From the NCBI RefSeq assembly GCF_005222225.1, contig NZ_CP036536.1:2256001-2320000 (forward strand): DNA of 64,000 nt. The letters run 5' to 3'. The DNA is from Salinimonas lutimaris. GTDB lineage: Bacteria > Pseudomonadota > Gammaproteobacteria > Enterobacterales > Alteromonadaceae. Both the position numbers and the translations under genes were made by a program. Within the stretch, counting starts at the first letter, position 1; each line of letters begins with the position of its first letter. The notes under the pieces were generated by a model that was not told the origin of the DNA, made no database searches, and saw only the letters and a program-made list of their open reading frames with translations. Positions 21,834 through 30,244 of this stretch are shown piece after piece.

Positions 21834-22388
21834 ATGCTGGTACTAAGACTAAACAAAGCGGGTATGCCGCAGGAATGGTTGAATATCGAACAGGCGGCCA
21901 GACTGTATTGTCAGGAGAAGGTGTTATTTGAGCTGGGCCGCAGCCACCGGGTTTTACACGGCGGCTGGAACCGGGCCGGTGAGCAGAGCACCATGCGCTT
22001 ATCAACAATTATTGCCTGTGATGGGAAAATCACTGATTTATCCGGAAAAGTTGCCCTGACCAATCGGTATCTGTTTCGCCGTGACAATAGCCTCTGTCTG
22101 TACTGCGGTCACACTTTTTCACCGTCTGTGCTGACCCGGGACCACATTCTGCCCCGCTCCCGGGGTGGTCAGGACTGCTGGACCAATGTCGCCACATCCT
22201 GCCAGCGCTGTAATCATGCCAAGGGAGCCCGCACCCCCGAAGAAGCCGGTATGCCGCTACTGGCGGTGCCCTTCAGGCCCAATGTTTACGAGCGCTTTTA
22301 TCTGATGAACCGGCGTATCCTGGCTGACCAGATGGAGTTTCTCAGCAGTCACTTCACCCGGCAACGGGAATGGGCGGCCAGCGCTTAA
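21834..22388 (+). CDS. HNH endonuclease family protein
   Basis: 184 residues from the ATG preceded by GGGGAGAG. The C-terminal half carries an HNH zinc-finger nuclease: CLYCGHTF, then TRDHILPRSRGGQDCWTN and CQRCNHAKGARTPEEAG, giving two CxxC pairs for zinc and the DH..N..H-type catalytic set. The N-terminal part (RLNKAGMPQEWLNIEQAARLYCQEKVLFE) is typical of stand-alone HNH proteins found in many Alteromonadales and Pseudomonas chromosomes, whose role is not established. It is not near a restriction methylase. Its TAA overlaps the stop of the convergent MscS-type gene. Confidence 0.88.
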   Translation: MLVLRLNKAGMPQEWLNIEQAARLYCQEKVLFELGRSHRVLHGGWNRAGEQSTMRLSTIIACDGKITDLSGKVALTNRYLFRRDNSLCLYCGHTFSPSVLTRDHILPRSRGGQDCWTNVATSCQRCNHAKGARTPEEAGMPLLAVPFRPNVYERFYLMNRRILADQMEFLSSHFTRQREWAASA

Positions 22389-23266
22389 CCGGCGCTGGTT
22401 TCAGAACCCGCAGCGCTTTCATGCTCAGCCAGCGCTTTGTACCACAGGTTCATCCAGTCAGCTGAGATCTTCTGCTGTAAGTCGTGAGCGGCGTCAGTGG
22501 GGCAAAACAGTTCAATGGTAACCACATTGTGAGCCAGTTCGTTAGTTTCCACACTGATGGTAGGGTCAATGTGAATAAATTCTACGTCCAGATGACGCTC
22601 GATAAGCCCTTTATAACGTTCTGCTACATCACGGTAAAACTCACAATGTGCCTTGGCCCGGGCAACAAAGGCCGGTAACAGGCTATAAGGATTAACCTTG
22701 GCCTCGGTAGTCAGTGAAAACTTATGCAGGTTATATCGGCGCAGGAAGTTAAGATTGCGCACCACTTGAGTTACCAGCTGGTTGTTGGGTACATAAACGT
22801 GTTTACCGGTGTAAGTATAGTTATCCGGGTCCACTTCCAGCAGCGCAGTTTTGGCCCAGTCCATTTCGACCACTTCACCCACTGCCTGATTGATTTGCAC
22901 CCAGTCACCGACTCTGAATGGCTTGGCGCCCAGGTAGTAAATAAAGCCCAGAAAACACTGAATAAATTCCCGCATAGCGATGACAATCGCCACCATAAAG
23001 GCTGCAATCGAAATCGCCAGGCTCTGAATCTCAGAGCTCCACACCATAATAAGAATAATAAACAGTAAGCCGTTGGAGATCTGCTCCAGCAAATTCAGGG
23101 TGTGGCGCCGGTCTTCCCCCTTACGGCGGCTGCGCATGCGAATAAGACGAAGTACCAGCCGCTGCAACGCTAAAAACAAAATAACAATAACAGCGGAAGT
23201 CAGTAGTTTGTAATCAGCGGCAAACGCCAGCGTCTCATTCCACAGACTATGAAGGTCAAACTGCAC
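22385..23266 (-). CDS. MscS-type mechanosensitive ion channel
   Basis: 293 residues. Membrane helices are seen at about 20-40, 65-85 and 88-115; the third contains the pore-lining Ala/Gly-rich segment ending in FIYYLGAKPFRVGDWVQI, the beta-domain entry typical of MscS (PFxVGDWV). The cytoplasmic beta domain (VGEVVEMDWAKTALL and VYVPNNQLVTQVVRN) and a mixed C-terminal domain follow. MscS channels release solutes on hypo-osmotic shock. It is the short form with three helices. It lies downstream of the proBA terminator and is transcribed in the same direction, so it probably has its own promoter. Confidence 0.88.
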   Translation of the reverse strand: MQFDLHSLWNETLAFAADYKLLTSAVIVILFLALQRLVLRLIRMRSRRKGEDRRHTLNLLEQISNGLLFIILIMVWSSEIQSLAISIAAFMVAIVIAMREFIQCFLGFIYYLGAKPFRVGDWVQINQAVGEVVEMDWAKTALLEVDPDNYTYTGKHVYVPNNQLVTQVVRNLNFLRRYNLHKFSLTTEAKVNPYSLLPAFVARAKAHCEFYRDVAERYKGLIERHLDVEFIHIDPTISVETNELAHNVVTIELFCPTDAAHDLQQKISADWMNLWYKALAEHESAAGSETSAG

Positions 23267-23302
23267 GCGCGACTCCTTTTTATTAAATATTTGATGCGCA
23301 AT

Positions 23303-23332
23303 AAAAAAAACACCGGGACAAAGCCCGGTGTT
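23303..23332 (-). terminator. Intrinsic terminator of the putP-proB-proA operon
   Basis: AACACCGGG pairs with CCCGGTGTT around a six-base loop, followed on the minus strand by a run of eight T. It lies about 46 bp after the proA stop. Confidence 0.93.
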
Positions 23333-23378
23333 ATTATGACTAAATCAGGGTCGGCTAACAATGCCGACCAGCTGTTAT

Positions 23379-24626
23379 TTATTCCCTGATCTGACCTTCA
23401 CCATTTACCAGGAATTTTTCTGCGGTCAGCGATTCCAGACCCATCGGCCCGTAAGCATGCAACTTGGTGGTAGCAATACCAATCTCTGCTCCCAAGCCCA
23501 GCTGGCTGCCATCAGAAAAACGCGAAGATGCATTCACCATCACTACGGCCGCATCCACTGCCAACTGGAAGTGCTGCGCTGTCTGCTCATTTCTGGTACA
23601 GATAACTTCAGTATGGTTACTACCAAAATCAGCAATGTGGTCAAGCGCGGCATCAAAATCATCCACTACACGAATGGCAATTTCCAGACCCAGATACTCT
23701 TCACCGTATGCATCCTCAGCCAGTACGTCAGCATTATCAAAGTACTGCGCACCTTTTTCATTAACATGCACGGTGACGCCTTTTTCAGCAAAAGCGGCTG
23801 CTACTTTAGGCAGAAAATCTGCAGCCACCGCCTGATGGACCACCAGCCCCTCCAGCGCATTACATACACCAGTGCGCTGCGTTTTACCGTTAAGCAGCAA
23901 TGCCAGCGCTTTATCCAGGTCAGCATCTTTATCGACATAAAGATGACATACCCCTTTAAAGTGCTGAATAACCGGTACCTTAGAATTTTCAGTCACATAA
24001 TTGATAAGACCTTCACCACCACGAGGGATGATAACGTCGATATAATCACGCTGTTCCATCAACTCCTGCATCAGGCTGCGATCAGGATTAGGGACAACTG
24101 TAATCAACGCCTTTGGCAAACCGTGCTGTTCCAGTACGTCCTGCAGCAGACCTGAAATGGCCAGACTCGTGTCCAGAGCCTCTTTACCGCCGCGTAGAAT
24201 ACAGGCATTGCCCGATTTGAAGCACAATGCACCGGCATCGGCAGTCACGTTCGGACGTGCTTCATAGATCATACATACCACACCCAGCGGAATGCGCATT
24301 TTGCGAATATCAATACCATTGGGGCGCTGCCCCATTGAGCGAGTTGAACCTATCGGATCATCTAATTCAATAATCACTTCGATACCCGCCGCCATATCTT
24401 CAATTCGCTCGTCATTTAAAATAAGACGATCGGTCATGGCCGCGTCAAGATTATTCTCTTTGGCCCGCGCGACTTCCTTTTCGTTTACTGCTTTAATGGT
24501 TTCCTTATTAGCACGGATTGCCGCAGCCATATCCCGCAATATGGCGTTCTTGCTGGCAGTGTCCAGCACTGCCAGTTTTTTTGCTGCCTGTTTTGCCTGT
24601 TGTGCTAACTCAGTAATTACACTCAT
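23379..24626 (-). CDS. proA: Gamma-glutamyl phosphate reductase
   Basis: 415 residues. ProA reduces gamma-glutamyl phosphate with NADPH to glutamate semialdehyde in proline synthesis. The aldehyde-dehydrogenase-like fold is complete; the catalytic cysteine is in GKTQRTGVCNALEGLVV (about residue 255) and the family motif FKSGNACILRGGKEA is near 135. The start ATG overlaps the proB stop by four bases (ATGA), so the two enzymes that pass a labile phosphate between them are translationally coupled. Confidence 0.97.
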   Translation of the reverse strand: MSVITELAQQAKQAAKKLAVLDTASKNAILRDMAAAIRANKETIKAVNEKEVARAKENNLDAAMTDRLILNDERIEDMAAGIEVIIELDDPIGSTRSMGQRPNGIDIRKMRIPLGVVCMIYEARPNVTADAGALCFKSGNACILRGGKEALDTSLAISGLLQDVLEQHGLPKALITVVPNPDRSLMQELMEQRDYIDVIIPRGGEGLINYVTENSKVPVIQHFKGVCHLYVDKDADLDKALALLLNGKTQRTGVCNALEGLVVHQAVAADFLPKVAAAFAEKGVTVHVNEKGAQYFDNADVLAEDAYGEEYLGLEIAIRVVDDFDAALDHIADFGSNHTEVICTRNEQTAQHFQLAVDAAVVMVNASSRFSDGSQLGLGAEIGIATTKLHAYGPMGLESLTAEKFLVNGEGQIRE

Positions 24627-25732
24627 TCCTTCTCCAGATTTGCTATATGCTGTTGTGAAATAATCGGACCGGTTTTTTCCTCAAACTCGGTAGCGAACTC
24701 TTCGTTTTCCTGTTTGGCAATAAAATTCAGCAAACAACTGCTGTAATTAGATTTTGCCTTGACCAGTTTGGTGCCATCATCCTTTCTTACCAGAATGGTG
24801 TCACCCACCGAAAACTCGCCTTTTACATCGATAATTTCACTGCTTGTTAATTTTTCAGTGTCGCTTTCCAGTGAGGCTTCAAAGTTGCTCTCAACAATGA
24901 CTTCGCCCTGTGCGTTTGACGTATGACGCATCCAGTGCACATTTTCTTTCATCGGCACTTCGTAAGCCTGGAAGTGGGTTCCCGGATTCTTGCCATCCAG
25001 CAACATGTTAAACGACAATTCAGTAAATCCATTGATAATAAAAGTATCTATGCCATGCGAAACTGCTTTTTCTGCTGCTTCAATCTTTGTGCGCATACCA
25101 CCGGTTCCCACGCCGCCTTCAACAGCGCCACCGGCCATGGCATAAATACTCTCGTCAATGTTCTCAACCCATGACAATAGCTTCGCATCGTCATGCTCAT
25201 GAGGATTTTTGTTATATAAGCCGTCAATGTCTGAACAGATAATCAACGCGTCTGCATCAGCAGCCGCCGCAACCATCGCTGAAAGGTTGTCGTTGTCACC
25301 CACCTTCAGTTTATCCGTGGTGACGGTATCGTTCTCATTCACCACCGGCAAAATATTGTTGTCCATCAGACTGAACAATGTTTCCCGGATACTTACATAA
25401 CGTTCCCGATCGCGAAGATCGGCGTGGGTCAACAGAATTTGCGACGTTGGAAAGTCGAATAACTTATCCCAGGTCGACATCATTTCCATCTGCCCCGCTG
25501 CTGCCATCGCTTTTTTTACCGCAATATCGGTAGATTCCTGTTCAGGAAACATGTGCGAGCCAGCAGCTACCGAACCTGAAGATACCAGTACAACCTGAAT
25601 ACCTTCTGCCCGACATTTAACAATAAACTGCGCAATGCTAAGCAAGTAATGACTACTACACCCCTGTCGATTAGGGGCAATTAATGCACTCCCTACTTTA
25701 ATTACAATGCGTTTCCAATTTGCACGATTCAT
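24623..25732 (-). CDS. proB: Glutamate 5-kinase with PUA domain
   Basis: 369 residues from the chosen ATG (E. coli 367); a GTG four codons upstream at 25744 is possible. The kinase domain starts IVIKVGSALIAP and has LVSSGSVAAGSHMF, VNENDTV and CSDIDGLY; a C-terminal PUA domain begins around residue 270 (ASLESDTEKLTSSEIIDVKG). ProB is normally feedback-inhibited by proline. The sequence alone does not show whether this copy is desensitised. It follows putP by 13 bp and overlaps proA by 4 bp, forming a proline operon. Confidence 0.96.
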   Translation of the reverse strand: MNRANWKRIVIKVGSALIAPNRQGCSSHYLLSIAQFIVKCRAEGIQVVLVSSGSVAAGSHMFPEQESTDIAVKKAMAAAGQMEMMSTWDKLFDFPTSQILLTHADLRDRERYVSIRETLFSLMDNNILPVVNENDTVTTDKLKVGDNDNLSAMVAAAADADALIICSDIDGLYNKNPHEHDDAKLLSWVENIDESIYAMAGGAVEGGVGTGGMRTKIEAAEKAVSHGIDTFIINGFTELSFNMLLDGKNPGTHFQAYEVPMKENVHWMRHTSNAQGEVIVESNFEASLESDTEKLTSSEIIDVKGEFSVGDTILVRKDDGTKLVKAKSNYSSCLLNFIAKQENEEFATEFEEKTGPIISQQHIANLEKE

Positions 25733-25745
25733 AACTTCAATCACC

Positions 25746-27245
25746 TTAAGACTGTTGTTCTGCTAATTTCCGGGTCGCTTTCAAATATGTTTGTTTAACG
25801 TTGTCTGACGGCGCTTTATCCAGCGCAGAAACAATCCACAACGTTGCCATACTTACTAAAAACCCCGGTATAATTTCATAAACTTCACTGGTCAATGCCT
25901 TACCGTCAGGTAGCACAGGTGCATAAATCCAGAACAGCACCATTGCTGCGCCGGTAATAATGCCCCACAGAGCGGCTTTTTCTGTCAGGTCCTTTTTATA
26001 CAGACAAAACAGGACTAATGGACCAAATGCGGCGCCAAAACCTGCCCACGCGTTGCTTACCAGAGATAAAATGGTATTGCTTGAATCCATCGCTAATAAT
26101 AGTGCAACAAAAGCCACACCGGCTACGCCAAACCGACCAATTTTTACCGTTTTCGCGTCATCCACCTGCTTACTCGACACCACGCGATAAATATCTTCTG
26201 TCAGCGAACTTGCTGAAACCAGCAGTTGCGACGAAATCGTACTCATTATGGCAGCCAAAATCGCAGCCATCAGAAACCCGCTGATTAACGGATGAAACAG
26301 GATCTGCGAAAACAGAATAAAAATCGTTTCTGCATCATTGACCTGCAAACCAAACTGATTGGCATAGGCAATACCCACGAATCCGGTCGCCAAGGCGCCG
26401 ATAATGGTTACCAGCATCCACGACATACCAATGTTCCGCGCTGTGCTCACCGCCCTGACAGAACGGATTGCCATAAAGCGAACGATAATATGAGGCTGAC
26501 CAAAATATCCCAGCCCCCACGCCAGACTCGATAATAAACCAATCGCAGTCAGGCCTTCCCAGGACTCAAGAAAGCCCGGTACCGATTCCATTGCTGCCGC
26601 ATTCATCTGCGCGGCACTATCAAACTGGGTATATGCCACTATAGGTACTAATACTAACGCCACAAACATAATGCAGCCTTGTACAAAGTCGGTCATGCTT
26701 ACTGCCAGAAAGCCGCCAAGTAAGGTGTAAGACACCACAACGCCCAGTGTGATCAGCAATCCTGCCTGATAATTCACATCAAATGCACTGACAAACAGCT
26801 TACCGCCCGCCACCAGGCCTGCTGACGTATACAAGGTAAAAAACATCACAATAATCGCTGCAGAAACCATTCTGACTGCCGAACTTGATTGACCAAACCG
26901 TTTGGCGAAAAACTCAGGCACCGTCAGCGAGTCATCTGCCACCTCGGTGTAAACCCGTAACTTAGGCGCAACCAGTAAGTAATTGGCTAACGCACCGGCC
27001 AGTAATCCAATCGCAATATACATAGCGTCAAAGCCGGTCAGGAACATAGCGCCAGGTAACCCCATTAGCATCCAGCCGCTCATGTCAGAAGCGCCGGCTG
27101 ATAATGCGGTTACCTGCGGACTGACCTGACGCCCACCTAAAATATAGCCCGAAATATCGTCAGTTGAGTTTTTATAAGCAAACAGTCCAATTCCCAGCAT
27201 TGCCAGAAAATAAACTGCCAGCGATATATAACTTTCAATTGGCAT
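25746..27245 (-). CDS. putP: Sodium/proline symporter
   Basis: 499 residues with about 13 membrane helices, matching E. coli PutP (502) in length. The SSS-family motif SAGASDMSGWMLMGLPGA (about residues 48-66, including the Ser of the sodium and proline site) is clear, as is GYFGQPHIIVRFMA. It imports proline with sodium. The gene heads an operon with proB and proA, not with putA, which points to proline accumulation for osmoprotection more than to catabolism. The ATG follows GGAG at a long spacing of about 13 bases. Confidence 0.95.
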   Translation of the reverse strand: MPIESYISLAVYFLAMLGIGLFAYKNSTDDISGYILGGRQVSPQVTALSAGASDMSGWMLMGLPGAMFLTGFDAMYIAIGLLAGALANYLLVAPKLRVYTEVADDSLTVPEFFAKRFGQSSSAVRMVSAAIIVMFFTLYTSAGLVAGGKLFVSAFDVNYQAGLLITLGVVVSYTLLGGFLAVSMTDFVQGCIMFVALVLVPIVAYTQFDSAAQMNAAAMESVPGFLESWEGLTAIGLLSSLAWGLGYFGQPHIIVRFMAIRSVRAVSTARNIGMSWMLVTIIGALATGFVGIAYANQFGLQVNDAETIFILFSQILFHPLISGFLMAAILAAIMSTISSQLLVSASSLTEDIYRVVSSKQVDDAKTVKIGRFGVAGVAFVALLLAMDSSNTILSLVSNAWAGFGAAFGPLVLFCLYKKDLTEKAALWGIITGAAMVLFWIYAPVLPDGKALTSEVYEIIPGFLVSMATLWIVSALDKAPSDNVKQTYLKATRKLAEQQS

Positions 27246-27677
27246 AGTAAGGAACGATCTCCTTTCTTTTGCGAATGTTGGCTGAGTCCGTGAGCCGCAA
27301 GTGTCATAACGACGTCAAATCAGGCACCCAACCTTTAATTTGAACTCAAACTATATCAGCCCAATCATACCAATTGCAAATCTGGTAATGACTTTATAAC
27401 TAATTAAAGACTGGTTCAGGCAGAATATGCACCCACCCTGCTATTAACATTTCCATACCTGCTATAACCCCCTGCAAGCTTCGACTTTAGTGTTTCAAAA
27501 GAACATTTAAGTTAATAAAAACGGTGTTTAAAAAATGTTAAGACAAGCTATTTTCATGCAATTTACTTTGAAAAGTATTCATTTCAATTGAATGTTATAC
27601 AAGTCAGTGAAAATAATTAATTAGCAGGGCTAACGAATGAGTCTTGCTGTGCAAATCCAGAGTTTCACCACTAGTCT
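27246..27677. other. Long A/T-rich intergenic region upstream of putP
   Basis: 432 bp without a supportable gene. It holds the putP leader and a likely promoter (27350-27379). The remainder, toward the topoisomerase gene stop, is A/T-rich with poly-A and poly-T tracts and no clear hairpin terminator. Confidence 0.6.
27350..27379 (-). promoter_or_regulatory. Candidate sigma-70 promoter for putP-proB-proA
   Basis: On the minus strand TTGCAA (27374-27379) and TATAGT (27350-27355) are separated by 18 bases. It would give a leader of roughly 95-100 bases before putP. The -10 matches five of six consensus bases, the -35 four of six. Confidence 0.4.
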
Positions 27678-28676
27678 TTATTGAGATGGGGTAATAACAC
27701 GCGACAACAATAATTCTGAATGGCTCAGAATGTCGTTGTGATCTTTCCCACTTAAATATTCTGCGACCTGTTCGGTAGTTTTTTCTCGCTGTTCATGATT
27801 ATCGACCAGAGAAATAAGCTGAGGATGCAGGTAGTATTTACGACACACCGTCGGGGTGTTGCCCAACATTCGGGCAACATGTGAAGTCAGGCTGGGCGCC
27901 CATTTTCTGCGCTGGTTTTTGGCAATATACTCCCTGACCTCCGGTAAACTTAACAGCCCGTAACGGCTGGCGCCCCAGGTACGAAAATCTTTGCAGGTAA
28001 AGGCCTCTCCCAGATGGCTATGGATAAAGCCGTTGACATCACTGGCATCCACATCATGCCAGCCATTTTTATCTTCGTAGCGAAACAGTGCGTAGCCGCG
28101 TTCATCGGCGCTTTGCGCTACCAGATTTGCCAGCTCAGGATCTTCAATATCCACCCGTCGGTTTTTATTGTGCTTACCAATAAATGCCAGCTGCACGGAG
28201 TTATCATTGTGCTGAACGTGCTTACGTCTGAGCGTGGTAAGCCCGAAGGTATTGTTAGACTGGGTGTATTGCCGGTTGCCTGCGCGTAAGCCGGTATGGT
28301 CGAGCAGTAAACATACCAGCGCCAGCGTTTTTTCTACCGGCCAGTCTGGTTGTTCTACCTGCTTCCAGCAATATTGTCTGAACTCGGGTAAAACCAGGCC
28401 AAACTCACTGAGTCGCTCGAACTTTTTCCGCTGTTGACTGGCATGCCAGTCAGGATGATAAATGTACTGTTTGCGCTGCTTTTCATCGTAACCGGTGACC
28501 TGTAAAGCCTGCTTTGGATCCTTAGCAATCCGGACCTGCTCCCATTTAGGTGGAATCACCAGTTTGTTTATCCGTTGCAATACCCGTTTTGCAGTAATTT
28601 TTGTGCCTGAGGCATACCGGTACACAAAGCCCTTACCGCTTCGTTTGCGGGAAATCGTGAGCTCATTACTATCCAC
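27678..28676 (-). CDS. DNA topoisomerase IB (poxvirus-like), GTG start
   Basis: 332 residues from a GTG preceded by AGGAG; a longer frame starting at 28745 would overlap the upstream gene by 53 bp and is less likely. The catalytic set of bacterial/poxvirus type IB enzymes is visible: Arg in LRAGNRQY (about 131), Arg in KDFRTWGAS (about 232), His in SHVARMLGNTP (about 266) and the DNA-linking Tyr in CRKYYLHP (281 or 282). NTFGLTTLRRKHV precedes the catalytic-lysine hairpin. These enzymes relax supercoils by nicking one strand; in bacteria they are accessory. It follows the flavodoxin-like gene by 16 bp. Confidence 0.92.
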   Translation of the reverse strand: MDSNELTISRKRSGKGFVYRYASGTKITAKRVLQRINKLVIPPKWEQVRIAKDPKQALQVTGYDEKQRKQYIYHPDWHASQQRKKFERLSEFGLVLPEFRQYCWKQVEQPDWPVEKTLALVCLLLDHTGLRAGNRQYTQSNNTFGLTTLRRKHVQHNDNSVQLAFIGKHNKNRRVDIEDPELANLVAQSADERGYALFRYEDKNGWHDVDASDVNGFIHSHLGEAFTCKDFRTWGASRYGLLSLPEVREYIAKNQRRKWAPSLTSHVARMLGNTPTVCRKYYLHPQLISLVDNHEQREKTTEQVAEYLSGKDHNDILSHSELLLSRVITPSQ

Positions 28677-28692
28677 ACTGACTCCTGTTAAA

Positions 28693-29226
28693 TTAGGTCT
28701 GATTGTCACACCATAACCGGGTAACGCACGCAATCTTCTGGCCAAACCGGTAAGCGATCTGCTCTGCCGAACTGTTCAGCGTATCCATTCGGCGTACCGT
28801 ATTTCCTGATATTGCCTGGCTGTTGTACTGATCATGCCCCTCATCCTTTTCGGTGCTGACCCAAATCATATGGTGACGGGCGCAAAACATGGATAAATCC
28901 AGCAGCGCGGTTATTCGCTGCATACCGGATAACTGAAGGGGAACCAGACCCGCCGCCACTTTGTTTTGCCAGGCCCCTGTGTCAGCTAAACTCAGGCTGG
29001 CTTGCTTAAACTGGGAAAACTCATGCTGCTGAATTGACGCTGACGGCCCCTGATTAAAAATAAAACCATCGTAGTGAGCCATCTCAGACAACTCATTTAT
29101 GGCTGATTTTATACTGAGCGAGTTGACCGTTACGCTCTGACTCTGGATGCCTTCCTTAAGCAATTGGGTGGTGGCTAGTCCATCAGCAGCCCCGTCCTCA
29201 CTGATAATTGCCAGGGATGGCTTCAT
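28693..29226 (-). CDS. Flavodoxin-like (WrbA-related) protein, divergent
   Basis: 177 residues from the ATG preceded by GGAG at seven bases; an in-frame start nine codons earlier lacks such a site. The order of elements resembles WrbA/flavodoxin-like NAD(P)H oxidoreductases: an N-terminal beta strand with a loop (LAIISEDGAADGLATTQLL), YDGFIFNQGPSASIQQHEFSQF in the place of the WrbA flavin loop, DTGAWQNKVAAGLVPLQLSG, and a C-terminal ETA-type helix (SSAEQIAYRFGQKIA). The usual phosphate-binding TGxTxxLA motif is not conserved, so FMN binding is doubtful. It is coupled to topoisomerase IB. The call is tentative. Confidence 0.5.
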   Translation of the reverse strand: MKPSLAIISEDGAADGLATTQLLKEGIQSQSVTVNSLSIKSAINELSEMAHYDGFIFNQGPSASIQQHEFSQFKQASLSLADTGAWQNKVAAGLVPLQLSGMQRITALLDLSMFCARHHMIWVSTEKDEGHDQYNSQAISGNTVRRMDTLNSSAEQIAYRFGQKIACVTRLWCDNQT

Positions 29227-29651
29227 ACAGTTTCTCCAGCAGTAGTCAGACAACAGAAAAGCATTTCTGAGGCCTGTTATTAGAATATTTAATTTAGCAG
29301 AAAAAGCGCCAAAGGCCTGTCCGGTGCCTGTCTGAAATGCAACTTATATTATTAAGATAAGCAATTTGTTCGCCAGTTTGAAATACAACTTTTTTGCGCC
29401 GTAACGCCCCCGATATCTTGGCAAGGACCCGACATTACCGGTGTAATAAGCATTCCACAAACCCGAATTTGTGAGGGAAAATATTGCACATGACTCGAAA
29501 ATGTTTCTCACTTTTTACCTTAAACATCCCGCAGCAGCCATGTTCATTCTTTAATTCAACGAGTTAGCGGCCGGCATACATTTTGATTGTTATTCCTCAT
29601 TAACTGCGTTGTATTCGCAACGATGTTGGTCAGATAAAAAAATGGTGTGTT
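29227..29651. other. Long intergenic region between divergent genes
   Basis: 425 bp separating the WrbA-like gene (minus) from the orphan membrane protein (plus). No gene or strong hairpin was found; it presumably carries both promoters. A 25-codon frame with a weak ribosome site near 29490 was judged chance. Confidence 0.5.
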
Positions 29652-30206
29652 ATGAGTTATAAACATACGCTGGAAGACATGCGCTCGAGTTTGCTTGATC
29701 ATTCAGCAACACAAATAGCAGCGGTTTACGATAACGAACAGGATGTACAGGAATCGGTGAATGAGCTGACTGCGGTAGCAGATGTTGGTCAACACCAGAT
29801 TACCGTAATCAATCCTTCCGATATGGATTTCAGTGAAAAACTGGAACAGGATAGTCAAAAGCTGAGCAGCCGGATGTGGTACAGCCACATCATTTCTGGT
29901 GCGGCCGGTTTAGCTGTCGGGTTAATTGTTGCGTGGGTACTGGTAAGCGTGGGTCCGGCGCTGACCCAGAATAATCCTTTGTTCACATTTATAGCAATGA
30001 TAAGTCCCGGCGTGTTTATTGGTTTATTTATGGCAGGCCTGTTTAACCTGCGGCCTGACAGAACTGAAATTATTGATATGGTCCGCCATGCTATCCGCCG
30101 TAAACATTTTGCTGTTGTGGTTAACCTGAAAAAATCACAACAGGTCAGCAAGGTTTCTTCATTGCTGGCAAAACGCAGTCACAAGGTAACTGAAGCGCTG
30201 GCCTGA
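29652..30206 (+). CDS. Membrane protein of unknown function, two predicted helices
   Basis: 184 residues. I do not recognise a family. The N-terminal third is soluble and acidic and has a strand-like SATQIAAVYDNEQDVQESVNELT, which looks like the ferredoxin-type fold seen at the start of general stress 17M-like proteins. Two hydrophobic segments at about 79-101 and 110-132 follow, then a basic stretch (RHAIRRKHFAVVVNLKK) and a C-terminal strand-helix ending EALA. No Shine-Dalgarno is obvious. It stands alone between a 425-bp gap and the convergent chemoreceptor gene 20 bp away. Confidence 0.7.
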   Translation: MSYKHTLEDMRSSLLDHSATQIAAVYDNEQDVQESVNELTAVADVGQHQITVINPSDMDFSEKLEQDSQKLSSRMWYSHIISGAAGLAVGLIVAWVLVSVGPALTQNNPLFTFIAMISPGVFIGLFMAGLFNLRPDRTEIIDMVRHAIRRKHFAVVVNLKKSQQVSKVSSLLAKRSHKVTEALA

Positions 30207-30244
30207 ATAACCAGACCAACGTGTGTCAGGCCAGTTTGAACTGA
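30198..30244. terminator. Inverted repeat formed by the 3' ends of two convergent genes
   Basis: CTGGCCTGA (30198-30206) and TCAGGCCAG (30236-30244) are perfect complements 29 bases apart; both include the last codons and stop of a gene. It could be a weak bidirectional terminator, but no T-run follows. Confidence 0.35.

Noticed and set aside
23361-24155. 264-codon plus-strand frame opposite proA
   Set aside because: Shadow of proA; no family features and no ribosome site.
29494-29572. 25-codon frame beginning ATGACTCGAAAATG with GAGGG upstream
   Set aside because: Too short, the ribosome site is badly spaced, and the codons do not look coding. Not annotated as a gene.
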